DNA from: Andreprevotia lacus DSM 23236
GTDB lineage: Bacteria > Pseudomonadota > Gammaproteobacteria > Burkholderiales > Chitinibacteraceae
Reading direction: 5' to 3'
Assembly (NCBI RefSeq): GCF_900176275.1
Contig: NZ_FWXD01000017.1
Coordinates: 21,975-85,974, forward strand
Length of the DNA stretch: 64,000 nt
Part shown: in pieces, positions 33,074-42,402 of the stretch
How positions within the stretch are numbered: the stretch's first letter is position 1
Layout of the letters: every line of letters begins with the position of its first letter
The notes under the pieces: model-generated
The model's database searches: none
What the model was told of the DNA's origin: nothing
Seen by the model: the letters and a program-made list of their open reading frames with translations, nothing else
Program-made: the position numbers and the translations under genes

Positions 33074-34840
33074 TTACAGGGTCACGCTCTCACCCGTTTG
33101 CAGCCGCCACAGCGCCGCATAGCTGCCATTGGCGACCAGCAGTGCATCATGCGTGCCGGATTCGACGATGCGGCCGTGTTCCAGCACGTGGATCACGTTA
33201 GCGTGGCGCACGGTGGACAGGCGGTGGGCGATCACCAAGGTGGTGCGGCCGCGTGCCACCTGGGCCAGCGAGCGCTGGATGGCCGCTTCGGTTTCGTTGT
33301 CGACCGCGCTGGTGGCTTCGTCCAGCACCAGGATGGCCGGGTCTTTGAGGATGGCGCGCGCCAGCGCGATGCGTTGTCGCTGCCCGCCGGACAGCTTCTG
33401 GCCGCGTTCGCCCACAGGGGTGTCGTAGCCTTGCGGCAGCCGGGTGATGAAGTCGTGCGCTTCTGCCGCTTTGCCGGCAGCTTCGATCTGCGCGCGGGTG
33501 GCGTGCGGCATGCCGTAGCCGATATTGTCCGCTACGCTACCATCGGTGAGGAAGGGTTCTTGCGCCACATAGCCGATGCTGCGGCGCAGGTCCTGCAGGT
33601 CGAATTCGGCAACGTCGCGCCCATCCACCCGCACGCGGCCGTGCTGCGGCAGGTAAAAACGCAGCAGCAGCTTGATCAGCGTGCTCTTGCCCGAGCCGGT
33701 ACTGCCGACAAAGCCGACCGTCTTGCCGGCTGGCAAGGTCAGGTTGATGTCGGTGAGCGTGGCATGCACGCCGTCGTAGCTGAAGCCGATGTTGTCGAAC
33801 ACCACCTCGCCAGCCACTTGCGCGCGCGGCAAGGCGGCGCCAGCGTAGGGGATGCCGATGGGTGTGTTGAGCAGCGCCAGCACCCGGTCGATGGACGCCA
33901 TCGAGCGCTGGCACAGATCGGCAATCTCGGCCAGGCCGGTAAACGGCCACAGCAGCCGCTGGGTCAGGTAGACCAGCACGCTGTAGCTGCCGACGGCGAT
34001 CTGCCCGTGCAGCGCCATCCAGCCGCCGTAGACCAAGGTCACGACGAAGCCGGCCAGGATGGCCATGCGGATCACTGGGGTGATGGCGCTGGACAGGCGG
34101 ATGGCTGCGGCATTGGTCTGCACATAGTTCTGGCTGGCCGCCTCGACATGCGCGGCTTCGAAATCCTCGGCGGCGTAGCTCTTGATGGTGGCGATGCCAT
34201 ACAGATTGTTGTTGAGCCGGCCATTGATCTGCCCGGCTGCCTCGCGCACCTCGGCATAGCGCGGCGCCAGCCGGTTCTGGAACCAGAACGTGCCCCACAG
34301 GATGAGCGGCACCGGCAGTAGCGAGATCAACGCCAGCTTGGGCGCCAGCGCAAAGAACACGATGGAAATCAGGATGGACGAGCAGACGATCTGCAGGATG
34401 GCGTTGGCACCGGTGTTGAGAAAACGCTCCATCTGGTTGATGTCGTCATTCATCACCGCCAGCAGATTGCCGCTGGAGCGGTTCTCGAACCAGCCCAGCT
34501 CCAGCTTCTGCACATGGGCATAGGCTTCCTGGCGCAGCTTGTGCTGCAGGTTTTGCGCCAGATCGCGCCATTCCACCGAATACAGGTACTGGAACAGCGA
34601 TTCGCCACCCCAGATCAGCACCGTCAGCACACCCAGCCAGATCAGCTGGCTTTGTGTATCGACCACGCCCAGCTTGGCGAGGAAGGAATCCTGCTTGCTG
34701 ACCACCACGTCGACCGCCACGCCGATCAAGACCTCGGGCAGCACATCGAAGAACTTGTTCAGTGCGGAATAAATGCTGGCGAGGATGGCGCTGCGCCGAT
34801 ACTGGCGCGCGTGTTCGAACAGTTTGGCGAGCGGGGACAT
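33074..34840 (-). CDS. ABC exporter (fused permease-ATPase, MsbA-like)
   Basis: This 588-residue type I ABC exporter half-transporter has six helices in residues 1-320 and a nucleotide-binding domain with Walker A GSTGSGKST (near 378), Q-loop YVAQEPF, signature LSGGQRQR (near 482), Walker B ILVLDEATS and H-loop AHRLSTV. It functions as a homodimer in the inner membrane; drug or lipid export is typical. The substrate is unknown. It precedes the unrecognised gene by 23 bp on the same strand, so they could be co-transcribed despite the composition shift. Confidence 0.93.
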   Translation of the reverse strand: MSPLAKLFEHARQYRRSAILASIYSALNKFFDVLPEVLIGVAVDVVVSKQDSFLAKLGVVDTQSQLIWLGVLTVLIWGGESLFQYLYSVEWRDLAQNLQHKLRQEAYAHVQKLELGWFENRSSGNLLAVMNDDINQMERFLNTGANAILQIVCSSILISIVFFALAPKLALISLLPVPLILWGTFWFQNRLAPRYAEVREAAGQINGRLNNNLYGIATIKSYAAEDFEAAHVEAASQNYVQTNAAAIRLSSAITPVIRMAILAGFVVTLVYGGWMALHGQIAVGSYSVLVYLTQRLLWPFTGLAEIADLCQRSMASIDRVLALLNTPIGIPYAGAALPRAQVAGEVVFDNIGFSYDGVHATLTDINLTLPAGKTVGFVGSTGSGKSTLIKLLLRFYLPQHGRVRVDGRDVAEFDLQDLRRSIGYVAQEPFLTDGSVADNIGYGMPHATRAQIEAAGKAAEAHDFITRLPQGYDTPVGERGQKLSGGQRQRIALARAILKDPAILVLDEATSAVDNETEAAIQRSLAQVARGRTTLVIAHRLSTVRHANVIHVLEHGRIVESGTHDALLVANGSYAALWRLQTGESVTL

Positions 34841-34908
34841 GGCGGCATTCGGTTATAAGGGCTGCGACAATATGCCCGAAAATGCGCAAGCCGTCTTGCT
34901 GTGCCCGG

Positions 34909-35670
34909 CTACAGCATCAGCGCTTTGTAGAGCAGCGACAGCCCGGTCAGCAGGGTGACCCCCTCGAACATGCGCTTGATCAGCCGGTTGCCCTTTACCA
35001 GTGCCCAGTGCGCACCCAGATAGCCGCCGATGACCGATGCAGCCAGCAGCACCGGCACCCACGGCCAGTAGATGCCGGCCTGGAAGGCCAGCGCCAGCGC
35101 GCCGGTGCCGTTCCAGAACAGGCCCACCAGCACCAGCGTATAGGCCACGGCAGATTTGTATTCCAGCCCGTACCAGCGCACCAGCAGCAGGGTGACGAAC
35201 AGCCCGGTGCCGCTGGTGAGCGAGCCATTGAGTGCGCCGATCACGAACAGCATGGCACCGCCCAGCCAGAAACTGCTGCCGCTGCGGTTGCGCGGGTTGG
35301 CGGTTTGCCCGAGCTGCGGTGACAGCATGGACTGGATCGACAGGCCCATGGTCAGCAGCGCCAGTGCCCACAGCGCCGCATGCGGCGGCACTTGCAGGAT
35401 CAGTACCGAGCCCAGCACCACGCCGGGCAAGCCGCAAGCCAGAATGAAGCCGGAAAAGCGCCAGTCCAGCGTGCCGGCACGCAAATGCTTGGCCGTCGCG
35501 CCCACGCCCAGCGCCACCGAAGCCAGCTTGTGCGTGGCCAGCGCCACGCCGAACGGCAGACCAAGGAAGAGCAGGATGGGCAGCTGCAGCAAGCCAGCAC
35601 CGCCGCCGGCCAGTGCAGACAGGGTGTTGGCGACGAGCGAGACCGCGAAGAGCAGAATGGCGTCTAGCAT
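34909..35670 (-). CDS. TSUP (TauE/SafE) family permease 3
   Basis: This 253-residue polytopic membrane protein has TSUP glycine motifs: TLSALAGGGAGLLQLPILLF in the first half and IGALNGSLTSGTGLFVTLLL in the second. It is an anion permease of unknown substrate. It is 68 bp upstream of the ABC exporter on the same strand and may share its transcript. Confidence 0.88.
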   Translation of the reverse strand: MLDAILLFAVSLVANTLSALAGGGAGLLQLPILLFLGLPFGVALATHKLASVALGVGATAKHLRAGTLDWRFSGFILACGLPGVVLGSVLILQVPPHAALWALALLTMGLSIQSMLSPQLGQTANPRNRSGSSFWLGGAMLFVIGALNGSLTSGTGLFVTLLLVRWYGLEYKSAVAYTLVLVGLFWNGTGALALAFQAGIYWPWVPVLLAASVIGGYLGAHWALVKGNRLIKRMFEGVTLLTGLSLLYKALML

Positions 35671-35772
35671 GGGTGTTGGCCGGCAAGCAAAGCGCGCAGC
35701 ATAGCGGCTTGCAGCAGCTCAGGCGAGGCAATCGGCGTGGCCGTGCCAGCAGGGCTGTGGTTCGCCTTGCTG

Positions 35773-36801
35773 CTAGTCGTCGCGATTGCGGTAGAACTCA
35801 CGCGTTTTGTTGTTCAGTTCGCGGGTATCCAGCTGCCACAGGCCCAGCGGGCCGTGCACAAGCTGGAACTGGTGCGTGCTGCCGGTCTCGAACTGCTTCC
35901 AGTAGGCGGCTTCACGCTTGAACTTGAGCTGTGGCAGCGTGGTATCTACCGGCTGCAGTGTTGCCTCATCCTGCAGCTTGTAGGCGTAGCTCGCGGCAGG
36001 GCCAGCCAGGGCCTGATCCAGCCGTTTGGCTGCGGGTACCCAGGCGCCGCTGCAGGCCGCGCCAAGCAGCATGCACAGCAGGATCGATTCGCGGCTGGGC
36101 ACATTGGCGCGGCTGAGCCAGCGGTAAACCAGTATGGCCACCGCAATGGACAGCGGATACGACAGCAGCAGCAAGGTGGGCAGTCTGGGCTGAATCAGAC
36201 GCATCTGGTTGGCAAAGCCCCCGTCGATCACGGCATAGGCCGCAACCAGCGCCAGTATGGCGAGCACCGCGCGCGAGGCCGGGTTCTTGTCCAGCGCGAA
36301 ATCACGCAGGGCCTCTTGCGGCGGCGCGGCATTGCCGAGCAGGCGGCGGTACAGGTCGGCGGTGGCTTCGCGCGACTGCAGCGCATTCATGCCGGTATCG
36401 GCGCTGACCATCAGGGCATCGCTGGTGCCGAATTGCAGCCAGTGCAGGTTGGAGCTGCCCAGCCCGTGATTGCCCCACCAGCGGATTTGCGCAGGATCCA
36501 GCGCAAACTGGCGGTCGATTTTTACGCCACCAGGGCCCTCGGCCAGCAGTCGGACGCCTTCCTTGCCGATGACGGCCACGCCCTTGGCGCCAAAGCCCTG
36601 CATCTTGAACAGGTTTTTGAACTGCGCTGTCGTGGCGATATTGACGCGATGCCACTGCTCGTCCGGCCCCAGCGCCAGTTGCTCGATCACACGCTGTTGT
36701 GCCGCCTTGAGCTGGCTCACCCTGCGCATCAGCACCACGAACAGTGCAAGCAGGCCCAGCACGACAAATACATTGAACAGCAAAAGCAGTTTGATCGGCA
36801 T
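35773..36801 (-). CDS. Membrane protein of unknown family, tandem paralogue 1
   Basis: This 342-residue protein has an N-terminal helix (LLLLFNVFVVLGLLALFVVLM), a cytoplasmic-looking beta-rich domain of about 150 residues, three further helices (residues 178-260), and a C-terminal domain ending STHQFQLVHGPLGLWQLDTR. Its next neighbour shares the motifs DPAQIRWWGNHGL (versus DAQHIRWLGRHGL) and HGPLGLWQLD (versus HGPLGFWQLD) in the same order, so they are duplicated genes. I do not recognise the family. It lies 70 bp downstream of its paralogue in the same direction. Confidence 0.75.
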   Translation of the reverse strand: MPIKLLLLFNVFVVLGLLALFVVLMRRVSQLKAAQQRVIEQLALGPDEQWHRVNIATTAQFKNLFKMQGFGAKGVAVIGKEGVRLLAEGPGGVKIDRQFALDPAQIRWWGNHGLGSSNLHWLQFGTSDALMVSADTGMNALQSREATADLYRRLLGNAAPPQEALRDFALDKNPASRAVLAILALVAAYAVIDGGFANQMRLIQPRLPTLLLLSYPLSIAVAILVYRWLSRANVPSRESILLCMLLGAACSGAWVPAAKRLDQALAGPAASYAYKLQDEATLQPVDTTLPQLKFKREAAYWKQFETGSTHQFQLVHGPLGLWQLDTRELNNKTREFYRNRDD

Positions 36802-36871
36802 GGTGGTGCTTCAGGGCTGGAATGCATCGATCATATGACGGATGGCGCAAGTTTGCTGTTGGTTCTGCGCA

Positions 36872-37927
36872 TCAGTTGCATACGCGCGTCATGGTGCCCG
36901 TGGCCTGCGCCATCAACTGCGCACGTTGATAGAACTGCACTGCATCGGCATAGCTGTCGCTGTCGAGCTGCCAGAAGCCCAGTGGCCCGTGCGCCAGCGT
37001 GAATTGCTCCGTGTGCCCCTTGGGGCAGGGCGCCCAGTAGCCCCGGGTGCTGCGCAAATCCAGATCGGGCAGGCCGGCAGCCCGGAAGTAATCAGTCTGC
37101 TGCATGGCATAGGCGTGGCGTTGCGGTGTGGCGAGTATGCGATCAAGTTGCAGCAGCCCGGCCAGACCACCCGCCAGCAGACTGCCAAACAACAGCACGC
37201 TCAGTAGCGCAGCAGCACCCTTGGGGACCTGATCGCGCAGCAGGGCGCGCAAGGCGAGGCCGGCACCCAGCAAGGCGGGCAGGGCGAGCGCGGCCAGCAA
37301 TAACGGTTTGCCCGGGTGCAACAGCACCCAGCGCGGCGCCAGTACCAGTTGCCACAGGGCATAAAGCCCGAGCACTGCAAATGCAGTGGTCACCCTTTGC
37401 GCAGCAGGGTTGCTCTCCAGCGCAAAGCCCGCCACTGCAACGCTGGCAGGTGTGGCATCGCCCAGCAAGGCACGATAGAGGCTGGGGCTGCTTTGCGCGG
37501 CCATCTTCACACCACCCGCCGGGCGTACCCGCAAGACTTCACCATTGCCCAACAGCAGCCAGTAGCGATCCAGCTGGCGCAGGCCATGGCGGCCCAGCCA
37601 GCGGATATGCTGCGCATCGCGCGGGAAGTACTGCTCCATGGCCGGGCCGGCCAGCGTTTCGGCATGCAAGCGCAAGCCGTTTTTGCCGACATTGAGTACC
37701 CCGGCCGCATCGCTGTCGTGCAGCGGCCAAAGGCGTTTGCCATGGGCCGGCGTACAGATGTCCACGGTGATCTGCTGCTCGCCCGGCTGCGGCGGGTGCG
37801 CCGTTTGCAGGCGTTGCCGTATTGCTTGCAGCGCTTGCTGCTGGCGGCGGGCCTGTAGCAGACGCACCAGCAGCAAGGCGGCGATGAGGATCAGCGGGAA
37901 AAGAATGAACAGTTTCAGAAGCAGCAT
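36872..37927 (-). CDS. Membrane protein of unknown family, tandem paralogue 2
   Basis: This 351-residue protein has the same plan as the downstream paralogue: an N-terminal helix (LFILFPLILIAALLLVRLL), a soluble domain with RDAQHIRWLGRHGLRQLDRYW, central helices (about 185-250), and a C-terminal extracytoplasmic-looking domain with CPKGHTEQFTLAHGPLGFWQLD. Two cysteines (CPKG and the terminal VCN) are absent from the paralogue. Overall identity is low, so the duplication is old. Function is unknown. Confidence 0.75.
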   Translation of the reverse strand: MLLLKLFILFPLILIAALLLVRLLQARRQQQALQAIRQRLQTAHPPQPGEQQITVDICTPAHGKRLWPLHDSDAAGVLNVGKNGLRLHAETLAGPAMEQYFPRDAQHIRWLGRHGLRQLDRYWLLLGNGEVLRVRPAGGVKMAAQSSPSLYRALLGDATPASVAVAGFALESNPAAQRVTTAFAVLGLYALWQLVLAPRWVLLHPGKPLLLAALALPALLGAGLALRALLRDQVPKGAAALLSVLLFGSLLAGGLAGLLQLDRILATPQRHAYAMQQTDYFRAAGLPDLDLRSTRGYWAPCPKGHTEQFTLAHGPLGFWQLDSDSYADAVQFYQRAQLMAQATGTMTRVCN

Positions 37928-38079
37928 GGCAAGGCAGTCGGGCAGCTAGAGCCACGACCATACCCGATGCAGCGCCAGCCGGGCGCACCAAGTCCTGCTG
38001 GTGTTGCAGCCATGCTGCAACGGGCAAGGCTGTCGCACCCGGATGGAGGCCATTGCCGATTCACTGGCTGCAGAAAGGC

Positions 38080-38100
38080 AAACCCGGCGAGGCCGGGTTG
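38080..38100 (-). terminator. Hairpin 1 of the 3'-end repeat family, solo
   Basis: AACCCGGC (38081-38088) and GCCGGGTT (38092-38099) pair around GAG. Read leftward, the lead CATCAGCAACCCGGC resembles the repeat family's CATCAAG start, and TTTGCC follows. It is a probable terminator for the gene at 38139. Confidence 0.55.
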
Positions 38101-38138
38101 CTGATGCGGCCTGCCCGCTGATCACGGCCGACAGGCGC

Positions 38139-38567
38139 TTACCAGGCCTCGCGCTCGATCACGTTGCCGTCCAGCACCACCTCCACCACGTTCTGGCCGC
38201 CGCGTATGCACACATTGTTGCCACGCTCGGTGCTGTCGCTGATGTCGATGACCAGCGGGGCGGGCGCGCCGTGTATGCCCTGACGGATGCGCCGCTCGAT
38301 GCCGTAGTCGTAGAACATCAACGGCGCGACCAGAATCAGCCGGTTGATCGGCTGTCCGCCCACCAGCATGTTGAACTGTGCCAGCAGGCCGGGCAGGCGC
38401 TGCTGATAGCTGGAGTTGTCCGCCGCGAACTGCACCACGTGCAGGCCGACCAGCATGTGCTGCATGACTGCACTGATGGTAAAGCAACTCGTGACGCCGA
38501 CGTGCACCAGCGTATCGGTGCGGTTACCAACGTCCAGTTCGTCTTCCGCAATGAAAATGTCTGCCAT
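38139..38567 (-). CDS. Hypothetical 142-residue protein
   Basis: This soluble protein starts MADIFIAEDELDVGNRTDTL with GGGAG upstream of ATG 38567; a longer reading adds 18 residues without a ribosome site. The sequence has a mixed alpha/beta character (HVGVTSCFTISAVMQHMLVG, INRLILVAPLMFYDYGIER, APLVIDISDSTERGNN). I looked for a CheD-like deamidase pattern and do not find convincing catalytic spacing. Function is unknown and it has no operon partner. Confidence 0.65.
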   Translation of the reverse strand: MADIFIAEDELDVGNRTDTLVHVGVTSCFTISAVMQHMLVGLHVVQFAADNSSYQQRLPGLLAQFNMLVGGQPINRLILVAPLMFYDYGIERRIRQGIHGAPAPLVIDISDSTERGNNVCIRGGQNVVEVVLDGNVIEREAW

Positions 38568-38675
38568 ATGTGCTCCCTGTGGCACGCGTACGTGCATGTT
38601 ATGTGTGCTTGCTTCAGGCAAGTGCTATGGCAGGGTAGGACGTGACGGTGGAAATGCCAAAGACATACGCGGGTG

Positions 38676-39047
38676 TCAACGCGGCCGGGGTGCATCGCAG
38701 GCAGCACGCAGCTTGCCTTTGTGCGCGGTCAGCGTACAGCGCGGCGTGCCTATGGGCAGGGCGAGCTGCACGGTCTGCTCGCTGCCGCGATAGCGGCACA
38801 CCAGATACAGCCCGCGTCCTGCTTGCTGCGCATCCCGCCACTGCGCCTCGGGCAGCGTCCAGACCGATTCGCGATTGTTATCCGGCAGCAGCTCGCCATG
38901 TTGGGCAGGGTCACCTTCCAACACACTGGCATCCCGCAGGATGTTTGCCTTGTTACCTTGTGGCAGCGAGGCGGGGCATTGCAATGCCGCAGCAGCCAAG
39001 GCCGGCGCGGTCAGCAGGCTGCAGAGCAGAATGAATCGTATGGACAC
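38676..39047 (-). CDS. STY0301-like small secreted protein
   Basis: This protein of about 123 residues has a signal peptide (SIRFILLCSLLTAPALAAA). The mature part reads LQCPASLPQ, VLEGDPAQHGELLPDN, SVWTLPEAQW and YLVCRYRGSEQTVQLALP. It resembles the STY0301 family of unknown function. Three cysteines remain after processing. The start is uncertain: GTG 39047 has a G-rich site (GGGGGG) at suitable spacing, while TTG 39053 is the longer alternative. Confidence 0.65.
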   Translation of the reverse strand: MSIRFILLCSLLTAPALAAAALQCPASLPQGNKANILRDASVLEGDPAQHGELLPDNNRESVWTLPEAQWRDAQQAGRGLYLVCRYRGSEQTVQLALPIGTPRCTLTAHKGKLRAACDAPRPR

Positions 39048-39140
39048 CGGCAAGCCCCCCGCAATGGAAAGCCGCCAGTGTCGGGACGACGCTGGCGGCA
39101 GGCAAGTGAAGCGGCTTACATCGTTGCCCGCATTCGCCAG

Positions 39141-40532
39141 CTACTGGGCCAGCTTCGCCGCCGCATCCCGCAACGCGGTGCGCAGCCCTTCTTCCACCAC
39201 CGGGTGATAGAAGGGCATGTCCAGCATCTCGTTGATGGTCAGCCCCATTTGCAGCGACCATGCCAGGGTGTGGGCGATGTTTTCGGCGCGCGGGCCCAGC
39301 CATTCGGCGCCGAGGAACGCGCCGGTCTGTTTGTCGGCATATACGTGCATCAGGCCACGGTTTTTCAGCATCACGCGTGAGCGGCCCTGGTCCTCGAAGC
39401 TCACTTCGCCGGTGACGAAACTGCCGGGAGCGAGGTCGGCAAAGCGTTTGCCCACCATGGCGATCTGCGGATCGCTGAATACCACGGCGATAGTGGCGCG
39501 GCGCAGGCCGGGTTGCACGTCGGGGTAGCTGGCGGCGTTGCTGCCGGCGGTTTTGCCCTCGTCGGCGGCTTCGTGCAGCAGCGGCAGATAGTTGTTGGCG
39601 TCGCCGGCGATGAAGACCGGGCTGTTGCCGCACTGCAGGGTATCGCGGTCGAACAGCGGTACGCCGCGTTCATCCAGCGGCAGGCCGGTGTTTTCAAGGC
39701 CGAGGTGCTGCACGTTGGGTGCGCGACCGGTGGCGACCAGTACGTAATCGAAATGCTCGGTCACGCTTTCGCCGGCCAGGTTCACGTAACGGATCAGAGC
39801 CTCGTCGCCATTGTTGGACAGGCGCTCGATGGTGGCATGCGGGTCAAGGTAGAACTCCTGTTGGAAGGCCGTGCGGGCGTAATCGCGGATGGCCGGATCG
39901 CTCAGCGGGCCGACGCCGCCGCGTGCGCCGAACACGCGCACATGCACGCCGAGGCGCGACAGTGCCTGACCCAGCTCCAGCCCGATCACGCCGGGGCCGA
40001 ATACGGCCACGCGGCGCGGCAAGGTGTGCCAGTTGAACACATCGTCGTTGATGATGAGCCGGTCGCCCAGCGGCTTGAACGCATCGGGGATCACCGGGCT
40101 GGAACCGGTGGCAATCACCACGCGGCCGGCCTTGATGACGGTGTGGTCGTCCACCTGCAGGGTGGTGTTGTCGATGAAGCGGGCATGGCCCAGCAGCTTG
40201 TCCCCGGCCGGGATGCTGTCCACGCCGCGCACCACGAAGCCGACGAAACGATCACGCTCGCTGCGCACGCGGGCCATCACGGCCTCGCCGTCAATCACCA
40301 CGTCGCCGGTCACCTGCACGCCGAAGGGGGCCGTGTGACGGGCTTCGTGTGCGGCCTCGGCGGCGGCGATCAAGAGCTTGGACGGCATGCAGCCGACACG
40401 GGCACAGGTGGTGCCATACGGGCCGCTTTCGATGATGACCGCGCTGCGGCCGGCGGCTTTGGCGGCGCGATAGGCGGCGAGCCCGGCCGTGCCGGCGCCG
40501 ATCACGGCAACGTCGATATGCAATGTATTCAT
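39141..40532 (-). CDS. Dihydrolipoamide dehydrogenase-like flavoprotein disulfide reductase
   Basis: This 463-residue class I pyridine-nucleotide disulfide reductase has the FAD Rossmann motif VAVIGAGTAGLAAYRAA, the redox-active pair C43/C48 in TTCARVGCMPSK, the NAD-binding FGPGVIGLELGQAL, and the C-terminal dimer domain with the base pair His/Glu in FYHPVVEEGL. It could be the reductase that keeps the neighbouring Prx-Grx or glutathione reduced, or a lipoamide dehydrogenase; no 2-oxo acid dehydrogenase genes accompany it. It is 107 bp downstream of the Prx-Grx gene on the same strand. Confidence 0.88.
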   Translation of the reverse strand: MNTLHIDVAVIGAGTAGLAAYRAAKAAGRSAVIIESGPYGTTCARVGCMPSKLLIAAAEAAHEARHTAPFGVQVTGDVVIDGEAVMARVRSERDRFVGFVVRGVDSIPAGDKLLGHARFIDNTTLQVDDHTVIKAGRVVIATGSSPVIPDAFKPLGDRLIINDDVFNWHTLPRRVAVFGPGVIGLELGQALSRLGVHVRVFGARGGVGPLSDPAIRDYARTAFQQEFYLDPHATIERLSNNGDEALIRYVNLAGESVTEHFDYVLVATGRAPNVQHLGLENTGLPLDERGVPLFDRDTLQCGNSPVFIAGDANNYLPLLHEAADEGKTAGSNAASYPDVQPGLRRATIAVVFSDPQIAMVGKRFADLAPGSFVTGEVSFEDQGRSRVMLKNRGLMHVYADKQTGAFLGAEWLGPRAENIAHTLAWSLQMGLTINEMLDMPFYHPVVEEGLRTALRDAAAKLAQ

Positions 40533-40639
40533 GGCGTGCTCCTTGCGGGATACGGGGCAATGGATGGGCTGGATCGTGCTGGATCACAACACGATCTCGT
40601 CCTTCTACTGCAGCGGGCGGGTGGCCCGATCTGACGGCA

Positions 40640-41371
<732 letters not shown>

Positions 41372-41555
41372 GGTGTGGTTCCTTGTGGGTTCAGGCTTGC
41401 TGCGTTGCAGCGACAGGACGGAGTATCCCGGCCGGGCCATCATTGGTCTAATTGATTGTTTTTCTTGTGTTGGTTGTAAAAATCTATTGGTTTGCTCCGC
41501 CTGCACGCATTGACTAGGCTGGAAGCGCTGATCGCAATGACAGAGAGGGGTAAAG

Positions 41556-42335
41556 ATGTCCGCGACGCAGTTTGATTTGCCGTTTGTGCCGGCTTCATGC
41601 GACCAGTGCCGCGATGCGGCCGCGCTGGGGTTCGGGTTCACCATGGCATTCCAGCCGATTGTGGATGTCAGCAGCGGGCAGCCGTTCGGCTACGAAGCAC
41701 TGGTCAGAGGCGAGCACGGTGAGTCCGCAGCCGAGATTCTGGCCAAGGTGAATGATGGCAACCGCTACCGCTTCGATCAGGCCTGCCGGGTGAAGGCGAT
41801 CGAGCTTGCCGCTGGCCTGGGTTTGCCGCAGCGTCCGGCATGCCGGCTGTCGATCAACTTCTTGCCCAACGCGGTGTACCGGCCCGAGACCTGCATCCGG
41901 GCCACCTTGCAGGCCGCTGCACGCTTCGGGCTGCCGTCCGCGCAGCTGATGTTCGAGGTGACCGAAGGCGAGCGCGTTGCGGACAGCCAGCACCTGATCA
42001 ACATTTTCGATGCGTATCGCCGTCAAGGGTTTACCACTGCAATTGACGATTTCGGCGCCGGGTACTCGGGGCTGAATCTGCTTGCCACATTCCAGCCCGA
42101 TGTGCTGAAAATCGACATGGAGCTGACGCGTGGCATTGACGCCAGCCCGGTCAGGCAGGCCATCGTGTCCGGCGTGCTGCTGGTATGCCGGCGTTTGCAG
42201 ATTCAGGTGATTGCGGAGGGGATCGAGACCGAACAGGAACGGGCTACCCTGCAGGATATGGGCGTGGTGTTGATGCAAGGCTATCTGTTTGCCCGCCCGG
42301 AGGTAGAGCGATTGCCGCTCTGGCAAGCGCCCTGA
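41556..42335 (+). CDS. Stand-alone EAL-domain protein
   Basis: This 259-residue cytosolic protein is almost entirely an EAL domain: [43 protein letters not shown], the metal-site [10 protein letters not shown], and EGIETEQER with QGYLFARP. The main catalytic residues of c-di-GMP phosphodiesterases appear to be kept. An N-terminal C-x2-C pair (CDQC, residues 15-18) precedes the domain, as in some blue-light/redox-type short EAL proteins; no BLUF domain is present. It is divergent from the Prx-Grx gene. Confidence 0.92.
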   Translation: MSATQFDLPFVPASCDQCRDAAALGFGFTMAFQPIVDVSSGQPFGYEALVRGEHGESAAEILAKVNDGNRYRFDQACRVKAIELAAGLGLPQRPACRLSINFLPNAVYRPETCIRATLQAAARFGLPSAQLMFEVTEGERVADSQHLINIFDAYRRQGFTTAIDDFGAGYSGLNLLATFQPDVLKIDMELTRGIDASPVRQAIVSGVLLVCRRLQIQVIAEGIETEQERATLQDMGVVLMQGYLFARPEVERLPLWQAP

Positions 42336-42356
42336 GCTGGTGTCCGGCAGGGAGGC

Positions 42357-42395
42357 GCCAGCCACGTCCCCGGCTACGCGGGTGACGTGGCTGGC
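42357..42395. terminator. Bidirectional hairpin between EAL and emrB genes
   Basis: GCCAGCCACGTC (42357-42368) and GACGTGGCTGGC (42384-42395) pair perfectly, with an inner CCCG/CGGG extension. It separates convergent genes. There is no T run, so termination may need help. Confidence 0.6.
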
Positions 42396-42402
42396 TCGTC
42401 AC

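Noticed and set aside
38139..38567. CheD-like glutamine deamidase
   Set aside because: The catalytic Cys-His spacing of CheD could not be matched.
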